DNA of 64,000 nucleotides. Origin: Halovulum marinum. GTDB lineage: Bacteria; Pseudomonadota; Alphaproteobacteria; Rhodobacterales; Rhodobacteraceae. Below, one piece after another: positions 36,162 to 44,787 of this stretch (positions within the stretch are counted from its first letter, which is position 1; every line of letters starts with the position of its first letter). Where the stretch lies: positions 434,001 to 498,000 of the forward strand of contig NZ_WIND01000001.1 in the NCBI RefSeq assembly GCF_009697225.1, written 5' to 3'. Made by a program: the position numbers and the translations under genes. A model generated the notes under the pieces. The model ran no database searches and was not told the DNA's origin. It saw nothing but the letters and a program-made list of their open reading frames with translations.

Positions 36162-36237
36162 GGTGCCTCGCATCCGGAATCGCGCTTCAGGGAAGGTGCG
36201 GCCCGCGGTGCCGGGGCACCACGAGCCGCAAGGAAGA

Positions 36238-37218
36238 TTACTCGACCGCCTCGATGGCCTCGAGCACGTCGAGCGCACCAAGCTCTTCGGCATAGGCGCG
36301 CTTCACGGGTGCGGCGAGTTCAAGCAGCTTGTCGCGTTCGGTGAACTCGTGCGTCTTCAGATAGCCGGCCTCTTCCATCGCCGCCAGCTTCTCGCTGTCC
36401 TGGCCGCTTTCGATTTCCCGGCCCAGCTTGCCGGCCGCCGCGCCGGCCTCCAGCACGCAGGCCTGCTCCTCTTCGGTCAGGCGCTGGAACGTGGCCTCCG
36501 AGATCGCCAGCGGCCGCACGGTGATCGCGTGCTGGGTCAGCGAGATCTCCGGCCCGACCTCGTAGAACTTCATCTGCTCGATGCCCGCCGCCTCGTTCTC
36601 GGCGGCGTCGATCACCCCGGTCTGGATCGCATTGTAGACCTCGGAATAGGCGATCACCGAGGGCGCGGCCTTGATCGCCTCGAAGATCCGGGTCTGGATC
36701 GGCGCGCCCATGACGCGCATCGGCAGGCCCTCGAGTTCTTCCATGTTGGTGATCGGGCGGTTGACGATCAGGTTCCGGGTGCCGCCGCCGGCATAGCCGA
36801 TCAGCCGCACGTTGGCCTGCTCGAGCACGTCCTGGGCCAGCGGCTCCAGCGCGCCCTGCTCGATCGCCGCGTTCCAGTGGTCGAGGTCGCGGAACAGGAA
36901 CGGCATGTCCATCAGCGGCGCCTTCTGCGAGAAGGTGGACATGTGCGACGGGCTGACGATCGCGTAGTCGACCGCGATGCCCTGGCTCATGTTCTCGAAA
37001 TAGTCCTTCTCCAGCCCCAGTTCCGAGTTCAGGTGCAGATTGAAGGTCAGCGATCCGCCCGAGCACTCGCCGGCCAGCCGCTCGAACTCGCGCAGCGCCT
37101 TGGTGAAGGCGTGACTTTCGTCGAACTGCACGGCGCCGACCAGCTCGGTCGCCAGCGACGGCACCGCCGTCAGCGCCAGAAGGCCGCAGCCCGCTGCGGC
37201 ATTCGCAATGAATTTCAT
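36238..37218 (-). CDS. TRAP transporter solute-binding protein (DctP family)
   Basis: 326 residues with a signal peptide (GLLALTAVPSLATE). The DctP fold is seen in ALREFERLAGECSGGSL, NSELGLEKDYFENMSQG, the carboxylate-binding Arg region GLPMRVMGAPIQTRIFEA and EVYNAIQTGVIDAAENE. It is the first gene of the dctPQM operon; the promoter region holds a GTTGCA-N6-TGCAAC dyad. Confidence 0.92.
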   Translation of the reverse strand: MKFIANAAAGCGLLALTAVPSLATELVGAVQFDESHAFTKALREFERLAGECSGGSLTFNLHLNSELGLEKDYFENMSQGIAVDYAIVSPSHMSTFSQKAPLMDMPFLFRDLDHWNAAIEQGALEPLAQDVLEQANVRLIGYAGGGTRNLIVNRPITNMEELEGLPMRVMGAPIQTRIFEAIKAAPSVIAYSEVYNAIQTGVIDAAENEAAGIEQMKFYEVGPEISLTQHAITVRPLAISEATFQRLTEEEQACVLEAGAAAGKLGREIESGQDSEKLAAMEEAGYLKTHEFTERDKLLELAAPVKRAYAEELGALDVLEAIEAVE

Positions 37219-37288
37219 GATTTACCTCCGGTTGTGTACCGGCCGCCGTTCGCGCCGCGGCCATTTGTGAATGGTAGTATGGTATTAG

Positions 37289-37306
37289 GTTGCAACGTCG
37301 TGCAAC
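37289..37306. promoter_or_regulatory. GTTGCA-N6-TGCAAC operator candidate
   Basis: A perfect 6-6-6 inverted repeat lies about 70 bp upstream of the dctP-like start. On the minus strand its outer arm reads TTGCAC/TTGCAA-like, so it overlaps a possible -35. Two TGGTA half-sites 8 bp apart (37272-37284) lie between it and the gene. The divergent SDR gene shares the region. Confidence 0.45.
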
Positions 37307-37495
37307 ACTTGTTCACTTGTTTTCGCGCATCGGCCAGCCCGGCCGCGACCCGGGGGCAGCCCCGGTCGGGTGGTGTGGGGGGACGGAAGACGGCTTCGGG
37401 GTCGGCGGACATCGCGCCGCGCCGGAAGCCGCCCCGGCCACCTGCCCTGCGACGCGACGGAAACACACGGAATTGCCCGGAACAGGAGTTCGACC

Positions 37496-38275
37496 ATGTC
37501 CCTTGCCGCCTGCAGATTTCCCGAGTTTGACGGAAAATCGGTATTCATCACCGGTGCCTCGACCGGCATCGGTGCCGCGCTGGCCCGCGCCTTCGCGGCG
37601 CAGGGCGCGCGGGTGGGGGTGCACTACAACGCCAGCAAGGATGCGGCCGAAGCGCTTGCCAGGGAAATCGGCGCGGCCGGCGGGACCGCGACGCCGGTGC
37701 GCGCCGACGCGCGCGATTCCGCGGCCCTCGCGGCCGCGGTCGAGGAGGTGGCCGAGACGTTCGGCGGGCTGGACGGGCTGATCAACAACGCCGGGGGCAT
37801 GGTCAAGCGCGTGTCCTACGCCGAGGTGACGGACGACGACTACCAGGCGGTGATGGATCTGAACGCGCGGTCGATCCTGGCCGCGTCGCGGGCCGCCTTC
37901 CCGTACCTGAAGAAGCAGGGCGGGTTCGTGATCAACACGACGTCGGTCGCCGCGCGCAACGGCGCCAGCGGCGGGGCCGGCCTCTACGGCTCGTCGAAGG
38001 CGTTCGTGTCCAACGTCACCCGCGGAATGGCGAAGGAATGGATCGCCCACGGCATCCGCGTGAACGCGGTCGCCCCGGGCGTGATCACCACGCCGTTCCA
38101 CGAACGCTACTCGACCCAGGCGCAGCTCGACGCCATGCTCGCAACCGTGCCGCTGGGCCGGCTCGGCGTGGCCGAGGAATGCGTGGGCGCCTACCTGTTC
38201 CTCGCCTCCGCCGAGCTTGCGGGCTACATCATCGGCCAGACGATCGAGGTGAACGGCGGCCAGCTGATGCCGTGA
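37496..38275 (+). CDS. SDR-family oxidoreductase
   Basis: 259 residues. SDR motifs are TGASTGIGAALARAFA, GLINNAGGMVKR, INTTSVAARNG, YGSSKAF and the C-terminal GQTIEVNGGQLMP. ACAGGAG precedes the ATG at 37496. It stands alone, divergent from the TRAP operon and convergent with the enolase-superfamily gene. A sugar or sugar-acid substrate is inferred from its surroundings. Confidence 0.87.
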   Translation: MSLAACRFPEFDGKSVFITGASTGIGAALARAFAAQGARVGVHYNASKDAAEALAREIGAAGGTATPVRADARDSAALAAAVEEVAETFGGLDGLINNAGGMVKRVSYAEVTDDDYQAVMDLNARSILAASRAAFPYLKKQGGFVINTTSVAARNGASGGAGLYGSSKAFVSNVTRGMAKEWIAHGIRVNAVAPGVITTPFHERYSTQAQLDAMLATVPLGRLGVAEECVGAYLFLASAELAGYIIGQTIEVNGGQLMP

Positions 38276-38462
38276 GCCACCCCGGGCCGAAGGCTCGAAG
38301 CCTTGCCCGGCACACTTTCGCGACCGGAGTCGCGGCAGGCTGTCCCCGGGTGGCCCGCCAGCCGGAGCGCGGGCCGGCCCGGACCCCGGCGCGCGCGACG
38401 GCTTCGGTTCCGGCCGCCCCCCTCGGCGAGCATTCCCGGACCGGGCCTTCGCAGCGACCGGC

Positions 38463-39662
38463 TCAATCGAAGAAATCGCTGTCCCCCTCGGTAAGGTGCT
38501 TGCGCGCCTCCTTCTCGATCAGGGTCACGCCGATCCCCGGCCGGTTGGGCACGTCGATCCGGCCGCTCCTGACCGGCACGCCGTCGAAACCCTCGGTAAG
38601 GTCGTACCAGAACGGCTCGAACCGCGCCGGGTACTCGAAGGCGATGAAGTTGTCGGGCAGCGTCGCGCAGACCTGGATCAGCGCCGCCAGCCCGAAGATC
38701 CCGTTCGCGGTGCCGTGCGGCGCGATCGCGATGCCGTGCAGGTCGGCATGCTCGGCCACCCATTTCATCTCGGCGATGCCGCCCACGTCGCAGGGGTCGG
38801 GGCCGATCACGTTCACCGCGTGGCTTTCGATCAGGTGCTTGTAGTTCTGCCGCAGGTAGATCTGCTCGCCGGTGTGGATCGGCGTCGTCGTCGCGTGGGT
38901 CACGTCGCGGTAGACGTCGTGGTTGACGAACGGCGAGTAGTCGCCGGTGATCATGTCCTCGATCCACAGCAGGTTCAGCTTCTCGACCGCGCGGGCGAAC
39001 TTCAGCGCGTCCTGCGGCAGATAGCCGGGACCGGCATCCACCGCCATGCCGTACGCACTGCCCAGCGTCTCTTTTGCGGCGGTGACGCAGTCGACCAGGT
39101 GGCGCATGCCGTCCTCGGTCAGCACGCCCTTGTGCGGGTACGGGAACGGCGCGTCGGGCTGCACGTCGCCGTAGAAGAAATCGGGCACGTCGCGGGCCAT
39201 CGCCGAGTGGAACGAGGTCGGCAGCTTGAACATCCGGAAGCCTTCGGGCAGCGATTTGGCGTACTCCGCCCAGGTGACGTAATCCTTCGGGGTGTGCCCC
39301 ACGTCCATCTCGTGGTGATAGAGCGTGCGATAGGTGCGCACCTGGTCGCGGACCTTGCCGCCCAGCAGGCGGTAGACCGGCACGTTCGCGGCCTTTCCGG
39401 CGATGTCCCACAGCGCGTGCTCGATGGCGCTGACGGCGGCGCCGAAGGGCTTGAAGCCGCCGCGCACCCGGATCCGGCGCATGACGCGCTCGACGTCGCG
39501 GGGGTCCTGGCCGACGATCCAGTCCTTCAGCTGCAGGACCAGCGACTGGACATAGGGTTTCGGGGTCTCGATCTGGCTCCAGCCGGTGATGCCCTCGTCG
39601 GTGGTGATGCGGATGACGGGGCTGCTGGCGATGACGGCGCATTTCAGGTCGGTGATCTTCAC
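38463..39662 (-). CDS. Mandelate racemase/enolase-superfamily enzyme (copy 1)
   Basis: 399 residues. N-terminal capping domain with EHALWDIAGKAANVPVYRLL, then the TIM barrel. Probable Mg ligands are Asp209 (VDAGPG), Glu235 (WIEDM) and Glu266 (HTGEQ), with the general base His316 (APHGTANG) and a Lys at 146 (FRMFKLP). Sugar-acid dehydratases and cycloisomerases of this superfamily use such sets. It ends the operon that begins with the ABC binding protein. It has the same length and nearly the same register as the paralogue at 40458-41657. Confidence 0.87.
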   Translation of the reverse strand: MKITDLKCAVIASSPVIRITTDEGITGWSQIETPKPYVQSLVLQLKDWIVGQDPRDVERVMRRIRVRGGFKPFGAAVSAIEHALWDIAGKAANVPVYRLLGGKVRDQVRTYRTLYHHEMDVGHTPKDYVTWAEYAKSLPEGFRMFKLPTSFHSAMARDVPDFFYGDVQPDAPFPYPHKGVLTEDGMRHLVDCVTAAKETLGSAYGMAVDAGPGYLPQDALKFARAVEKLNLLWIEDMITGDYSPFVNHDVYRDVTHATTTPIHTGEQIYLRQNYKHLIESHAVNVIGPDPCDVGGIAEMKWVAEHADLHGIAIAPHGTANGIFGLAALIQVCATLPDNFIAFEYPARFEPFWYDLTEGFDGVPVRSGRIDVPNRPGIGVTLIEKEARKHLTEGDSDFFD

Positions 39663-39717
39663 CGCGCGTTCCTCTTCCTGTTCCGGTGGTGGCTGGCCGG
39701 CGGCACCGGCCGCTGCC

Positions 39718-40461
39718 CTACTTGGCCTTCCCGGCCTTCCACGCCTCGTACTCGGCCCAGGCGTCGGTGCCTTCCTTCATCGGGTAGTAGCGGCGCAGGT
39801 CGCCGCCTTCCTCGAGCTTCATGCGCGAGAATTCCTCCCACTCGACATGGCCCTTCGCCCGGCCCAGCAGCTTGTCGACATGGCCGATCGGCACCACCAC
39901 GGCGCCGTCGTCGTCGGCGATGATGATGTCGCCGGGCGCGACATAGCAGTTGCCGCAGGCGATCGGCACGTTGACCGCGTAGGGAAAGATGCTGCGCTGC
40001 GTGTGGTAGTTCGGCGTGACGCCCTTGATCCAGCAGCCGATGTCGACCTTCTGGATGTTCGGCCAGTCGCGCAGGCAGCCGTCGATGATCACCCCGCTGC
40101 CGCCGCGGCCCTTGAGATAGGTCATCATCATCTCGCCGAACACGCCGCTGTCCATCTTGCCGCGGGCATCGACGACCACGACGTCGCCCGACTGCGCATG
40201 ATACAGCGCGTGGCGGTGCAGCTGCGATTCAGGGTCCTTGTATTCGCTGTCCTCGTAGACGTCCTCGCGCAGCGGCATGAACTGCAGCGTCAGCGCCGGG
40301 CCGACGATCGACCGCCCCGGGGTCCAGCTTCTGACCCCCTCGATATGGGTGTTGCGCAGGCCGAGGCGGTGCAACTCGGCGCTGGCGGTCGCCGCGCCGA
40401 TGCCGCGCAGCGACTCGATCACCGACGGGTCCGGGCGGGTGATGTCGGGCGTGTGGGTCAT
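39718..40461 (-). CDS. RraA-family aldolase/decarboxylase-like protein
   Basis: 247 residues. The RraA fold is marked by GVIIDGCLRDWPNIQ, where the Arg-Asp pair matches the active-site motif of 4-hydroxy-4-methyl-2-oxoglutarate aldolases, and by GDIIIADDDGAVVVPI. A ~60-residue C-terminal tail is rich in charged and aromatic residues. Members cleave or decarboxylate 2-keto acids, fitting as the step after a sugar-acid dehydratase. Its start overlaps the upstream enolase-superfamily stop (ATGA). Confidence 0.83.
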   Translation of the reverse strand: MTHTPDITRPDPSVIESLRGIGAATASAELHRLGLRNTHIEGVRSWTPGRSIVGPALTLQFMPLREDVYEDSEYKDPESQLHRHALYHAQSGDVVVVDARGKMDSGVFGEMMMTYLKGRGGSGVIIDGCLRDWPNIQKVDIGCWIKGVTPNYHTQRSIFPYAVNVPIACGNCYVAPGDIIIADDDGAVVVPIGHVDKLLGRAKGHVEWEEFSRMKLEEGGDLRRYYPMKEGTDAWAEYEAWKAGKAK

Positions 40462-41657
40462 TCGAAGAAATCCTTGTCGTCGTCCTTGAGGTACTGCTGC
40501 GTCCGGTCGGGGCTCAGCTCGACGCCCATGCCGGGCCGGTCCCAGACCTGGATCATCCCGTCCTTGACCAGCGGGTCCGGCAGCCCGTCGACGATGTCGA
40601 ACCACCAGTCCGGGCGCCCGGTCGGCAGCTCGAACCCGATGTAGTTCAGCGGCATGGTACAGCTGACCTGGACCAGCGCCGCCAGCCCCAGCAGGCCGTT
40701 GCCGGTGCCGTGCGGGGCCATCATGATGCCGTGCAGATCGGCGTATTCGGCGATCCACTTGATCTCGGCCAGCCCGCCCACGTCGCAGGGGTCGGGGCCG
40801 ATCACGTTGACCGCGTGGCCCTCGACCAGCGCCTTGAAGTTCTGCCGCAGATAGATCTGCTCGCCAGTGTGGATCGGGGTCGTGGTCGCATGGGTCACGT
40901 CGCGGTAGATGTCGGCGTTGACCCAGGGCGTGTAGTCGCCGGTGATCATGTCCTCCAGCCACATCAGGTTGAACGGCTCGACCGCCCTGGCGAAGCGCAG
41001 CGCGTCGATCGGCGTGAAGCCTGGGCCGCAATCCAGCGCCAGCCCGACCTCGTCGCCCAGCACCTCCTTCATCGCGGCGACGCAGTCGACCAGGTGCGCC
41101 ATGCCGCGCTCGGTCATCAGGCCGCTGGCGGTGAAGCCGTGGAACGGGTTCGGTTTCTGCACCTCGCCGTAGTGGAAGTTCTCGACCTGGTCCTTCATCG
41201 GACTGTGGAAGGCGACGCCCATCTTGACGAAGGAAAACCCGTGCGGCAGCGCCTTCATCTGCCGGGCGGCCTCGGCATAGTCGTCCGGCGTGGTGCCCTT
41301 CATCTCGGTGCGGATCGCACCGTTGTAGACCCTGACCTTGTCCCGGACCTTGCCGCCCAGCAGCTTGTAGACCGGCACCCCCGCCGCCTTGCCGGCGATG
41401 TCCCACAGCGCGTGCTCGATCATGCTGATCGCCGCGCCCCAGGGCTTGAAGGCGCCGCGCCGGCGGATGCGCATCATCACCCGCTCGACGTCCGTCGGGT
41501 CCTCGCCGAGGATCGCGTCCCTGAAGTGCAGCACGAAGGGCTTGAGGAAGGGCTTGAAATACTCCCCTTCGCCATAGCCCGAGATACCCGCGTCGGTGAC
41601 GATCCTGACGACCGGGTTGTCGCCGATCACAGCGCATTTCACGTCGATGATCTTCAT
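40458..41657 (-). CDS. Mandelate racemase/enolase-superfamily enzyme (copy 2)
   Basis: 399 residues, paralogous to the gene at 38463-39662. Asp209 (LDCGPG), Glu235 (WLEDM), Glu266 (HTGEQ) and His316 (APHGTGNG) are all retained, with Lys145 (FVKMG). The first loop differs (GYGEGEYFKPF here, GWSQIETPKPY in copy 1), as does the stretch around residues 113-120, which points to different substrate specificity. It lies 121 bp behind the ABC ATPase gene in the same operon. Confidence 0.87.
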   Translation of the reverse strand: MKIIDVKCAVIGDNPVVRIVTDAGISGYGEGEYFKPFLKPFVLHFRDAILGEDPTDVERVMMRIRRRGAFKPWGAAISMIEHALWDIAGKAAGVPVYKLLGGKVRDKVRVYNGAIRTEMKGTTPDDYAEAARQMKALPHGFSFVKMGVAFHSPMKDQVENFHYGEVQKPNPFHGFTASGLMTERGMAHLVDCVAAMKEVLGDEVGLALDCGPGFTPIDALRFARAVEPFNLMWLEDMITGDYTPWVNADIYRDVTHATTTPIHTGEQIYLRQNFKALVEGHAVNVIGPDPCDVGGLAEIKWIAEYADLHGIMMAPHGTGNGLLGLAALVQVSCTMPLNYIGFELPTGRPDWWFDIVDGLPDPLVKDGMIQVWDRPGMGVELSPDRTQQYLKDDDKDFFE

Positions 41658-41778
41658 TGTTCCTCATCCCGTTGGGTCTTGCCGCGCCGTCATCGGCCCG
41701 CTCGGGGCGACGCCGGCCACGTCGCGGCAGTGGTAAAGCTGTCGGCGGCCCGGAGGGGCGCGCAGCGACCGCCGCCGG

Positions 41779-42873
41779 TCAGCCGGGCGGCAGTCTCTGC
41801 TCGGTTACCGCGTCGAAAAGATGCAGCCGGTCCTGGTCGAACTCGATCCAGACCGGCTGGTCGGCCCTGATCCTGCGCTGCGGGTCCAGGCTGATGACGA
41901 AGGTCTTGCCGCCCACCTCGACGTGCGCATAGGTCAGATCGCCGGTCGGCTCGACGGTGTAGATCTTCGCCGCGATGCAGCCGGGGGCGGCCTCCTCGTG
42001 CAGGATCAGGCTGCTGTGCCGCGCCCCGAGGATCACCGCGTCGCCCGAAGCGCGCCGCGCGCTGGCGGCGTTCCGCGGCGACAGCGCCAGCTCCCAGCCC
42101 TCGCCGGCGGCCTGCACGGCGCCGCCGTTCTCGACCACCCGCGCGGGAAGCAGGTTCATCGCCGGGCTGCCGACGAACCCGGCGACGAACACGTTCGCCG
42201 GCTCCTCGAAGACCCGCTCGGGCGTATCGTACTGCTGCAGCACGCCGCCGCTCATGACCGCCATCTTGTCGGCCATGGTCATCGCCTCGAGCTGGTCGTG
42301 CGTGACGTAGATCACCGTCGCGTTCAGATCCTGGTGAAAGCGCTTCAGCTCGGCGCGCATCTGCACGCGCAGTTTGGCGTCCAGGTTCGACAGCGGCTCG
42401 TCCATCAGGAAAACCTGCGGGTCGCGCACCAGCGCGCGGCCCAGCGCGACGCGCTGCTGCTGGCCGCCGGACAGCTCGCGCGGGCGGCGGTCCAGCAGGT
42501 GGGTGATGTCCAGCAGGCGCGCGGCGTCGTTGACCTTCTCCTCCAGCTCGCGCTTCGGGACCTTGCGCATGCGCAGCGGAAAGCCGAGATTCTGCCGCAC
42601 CGTCTTGTTCGGGTACAGGGCGTAGTTCTGGAACACCATCGCGATGTCGCGATCCTTCGGATCGAGATCGTTGATCTGCCGCCCGCCGACGCGGATCGCC
42701 CCGCCGGTCAGATCCAGCAGCCCGGCGATCAGGTTCAGCGTGGTGGTCTTGCCGCAGCCCGACGGCCCGACCAGGGCGACGAACTCGCCATCCTCCACGG
42801 TGAAGGATACGCTCTTGACCGCCTCGAACGAGCCGTATCGCTTGACCACCTCCTGGAATTCAACCTGCGCCAT
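41779..42873 (-). CDS. ABC transporter ATP-binding protein (UgpC/MsmK family)
   Basis: 364 residues with Walker A GPSGCGKTT, signature LSGGQQQRVALGR, Walker [17 protein letters not shown], the switch His in [15 protein letters not shown] and a C-terminal TOBE region. It energises the carbohydrate importer encoded immediately upstream. The start lies 27 bp behind the permease stop. Confidence 0.93.
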   Translation of the reverse strand: MAQVEFQEVVKRYGSFEAVKSVSFTVEDGEFVALVGPSGCGKTTTLNLIAGLLDLTGGAIRVGGRQINDLDPKDRDIAMVFQNYALYPNKTVRQNLGFPLRMRKVPKRELEEKVNDAARLLDITHLLDRRPRELSGGQQQRVALGRALVRDPQVFLMDEPLSNLDAKLRVQMRAELKRFHQDLNATVIYVTHDQLEAMTMADKMAVMSGGVLQQYDTPERVFEEPANVFVAGFVGSPAMNLLPARVVENGGAVQAAGEGWELALSPRNAASARRASGDAVILGARHSSLILHEEAAPGCIAAKIYTVEPTGDLTYAHVEVGGKTFVISLDPQRRIRADQPVWIEFDQDRLHLFDAVTEQRLPPG

Positions 42874-42900
42874 ATCGGGTCCTGCTCCGTCGATTGCCTG

Positions 42901-43752
42901 TCATGCCTTCACCGCGCCTTCGGTCAGAGCCCGGACGAAATATTTCTGAAGTATCAGGAACATGGCGACCACCGGCACGCTCATGATGAACGAGGCCGCC
43001 ATCAGGCCGGGCCAGTTGGTCGCGTATTCCGTGAAGAACCGCTGCAGACCGACCGGCAGCGTCAGCTTCTGGTCGTCGTTGAGGAAGGTCAGCGCGTAGA
43101 CGTACTCGTTCCACGCGGTGATGAACGAATAGATCGCCGTGGCGATGATCCCCGGCGCCGACAGCGGCATGACGATCAGGTAGAACGCCTGGAAGCGGGT
43201 GCAGCCGTCGATCCGGGCGGCCTGCTCCAGCTGCACCGGGATGTTGTCGTAGAACCCCTTCAGCAGCCAGATCGACAGCGGCAGCCCGAAGGTCAGATAG
43301 GTGATCACCAGCGAGGAATAGGTGTTCACCAGCCCCATCCAGCGCATCATGATGAACAGCGGCATCAGGAACACCACCGCCGGGAACATGTTGCGGAACA
43401 GCACCGAGAAGAACAGCGCCTTGCGCCCCGGAAAGCGGAACCGCGAGAACGCGTAGGCCGCGGGCACCGCGACGGCGACGCCGAGGATGGTGGTCACCGT
43501 CGAGACCATGATCGAGTTCAGCAGATACCGCAGGAACTGCCGGCCGACATCGTTCTGCGGCGACAGCAGGCGGACGTACTGCTCGGTCGTCGGGTTCTTC
43601 GGGTACAGGTCGGGCGGGTATTGCAGCGCCGCGAACTGCGACTTGAACGAGGTGATCAGCATCCACAGCAGCGGCGTGACTGCGTAGATCAGCAGGAACA
43701 CCAGGAAAATCCAGCCGAACACGTGCCAGCGGGTGATACGACGCTTGTCCAT
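42901..43752 (-). CDS. Carbohydrate ABC transporter permease (MalG type)
   Basis: 283 residues. The first span is FGWIFLVFLLIYAVTPLLW, the EAA loop is EQAARIDGCTRFQAFYLIVM, and the C terminus ILQKYFVRALTEGAVKA is typical of MalG-like permeases. The ATG at 43752 shares its A with the TGA of the previous permease. Confidence 0.92.
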   Translation of the reverse strand: MDKRRITRWHVFGWIFLVFLLIYAVTPLLWMLITSFKSQFAALQYPPDLYPKNPTTEQYVRLLSPQNDVGRQFLRYLLNSIMVSTVTTILGVAVAVPAAYAFSRFRFPGRKALFFSVLFRNMFPAVVFLMPLFIMMRWMGLVNTYSSLVITYLTFGLPLSIWLLKGFYDNIPVQLEQAARIDGCTRFQAFYLIVMPLSAPGIIATAIYSFITAWNEYVYALTFLNDDQKLTLPVGLQRFFTEYATNWPGLMAASFIMSVPVVAMFLILQKYFVRALTEGAVKA

Positions 43753-44687
43753 CAGTGAGCCTGCCTGTCTTCGTCGCCCGTAAGCGCCTTCACATAGAAG
43801 TATCCGATCACCACCATCACCAGGAACAGGATCACCGAATAGGCGCTGGCGATGCCGAAGCGGATCCGGCCGAAGGCGATCTGGTAGATCTGCGTGATCC
43901 AGATGTCGCTGGCCCCGGCCGGGCCGCCGCCGGTCATGATCCACGGTATGATGAAATGGTTCAGGTTCTGCACGAACAGCAGCAGCACGGTGATGATCAG
44001 AACGCCTTTCAGATGCGGCAGCGTGACGTGCCAGAAGCGGTGGAACGCGCCCGCGCCGTCGACCCGCGCCGCGTTCAGCAACTGGTCCGGGACGGTCTGC
44101 AGACCGGCCAGGATCATGATCATCGCGAACGGAAACTCCTTCCAGACGTTGACCACGATCAGCGACGGCAGAACCATGTCGATGTTGTCCAGCAGGTTCA
44201 GCTTGCCGTCGATCAGCCCGAGATCGAACAGGACCGCGCCGAGCACGCCGAAATCGCTGTGGTAGATCCAGCGCCAGATGTACGACGCCGCCACCGCGCT
44301 GATCACGAACGGGATCAGCAGCAGCCCGCGCAGCAACCCGCGGCCCATGAACTCGCGGTTGAGCACCAGCGCCGCGCCCAGGCCGAGGATCAGCGCGAAG
44401 AAGGTCGACCAGACCGTCCACACGATCGTGTTCCACGTCACCTGCTGAAAGCTGTCGCTGCCCAGGACGGTGGCGTAGTTGTCGAAGCCGTTGAAGATCT
44501 TCTCGGACATCGCCAGGCTCGGCGGCGTGCGGAAGAACGACAGGTAGAACGTGTAGTAGATCGGGTAGGCGATCACGAGCATCATCACGCCCAGCGCCGG
44601 GAGGACATAGAGATAGTCCCAGCGGTGATCGATGATCTGCCCGATCAGCCCCCGGGAGGAGGGCTCGCTTCGGTGCGGCCGGCTCAT
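43752..44687 (-). CDS. Carbohydrate ABC transporter permease (MalF type)
   Basis: 311 residues with six membrane spans (YLYVLPALGVMMLVIAYPIY first) and the EAA loop NAARVDGAGAFHRFWHVTLP. The N terminus has ~30 hydrophilic residues before the first span. A 100-bp intercistronic gap with a stem-loop separates it from the binding-protein gene. Confidence 0.92.
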   Translation of the reverse strand: MSRPHRSEPSSRGLIGQIIDHRWDYLYVLPALGVMMLVIAYPIYYTFYLSFFRTPPSLAMSEKIFNGFDNYATVLGSDSFQQVTWNTIVWTVWSTFFALILGLGAALVLNREFMGRGLLRGLLLIPFVISAVAASYIWRWIYHSDFGVLGAVLFDLGLIDGKLNLLDNIDMVLPSLIVVNVWKEFPFAMIMILAGLQTVPDQLLNAARVDGAGAFHRFWHVTLPHLKGVLIITVLLLFVQNLNHFIIPWIMTGGGPAGASDIWITQIYQIAFGRIRFGIASAYSVILFLVMVVIGYFYVKALTGDEDRQAH

Positions 44688-44738
44688 GCGAGAAAACTGC
44701 CTTCGTGGGAGGGGGGTGGAGGCGCCTCGTTGCGAAAT

Positions 44739-44763
44739 GGCGCCCGCCGCGGGGGCGGGCGCC
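44739..44763 (-). terminator. Stem-loop after the second ABC binding-protein gene (no U-tract)
   Basis: GGCGCCCGCC pairs with GGCGGGCGCC over a 5-base loop, 25 bp beyond the binding-protein stop and ahead of the permease genes. It occupies the same position as the stem-loop at 15974-16002 in the other ABC operon and probably protects or attenuates the transcript. Confidence 0.45.
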
Positions 44764-44787
44764 GACGACCTGCGACCCGGGTACGGG

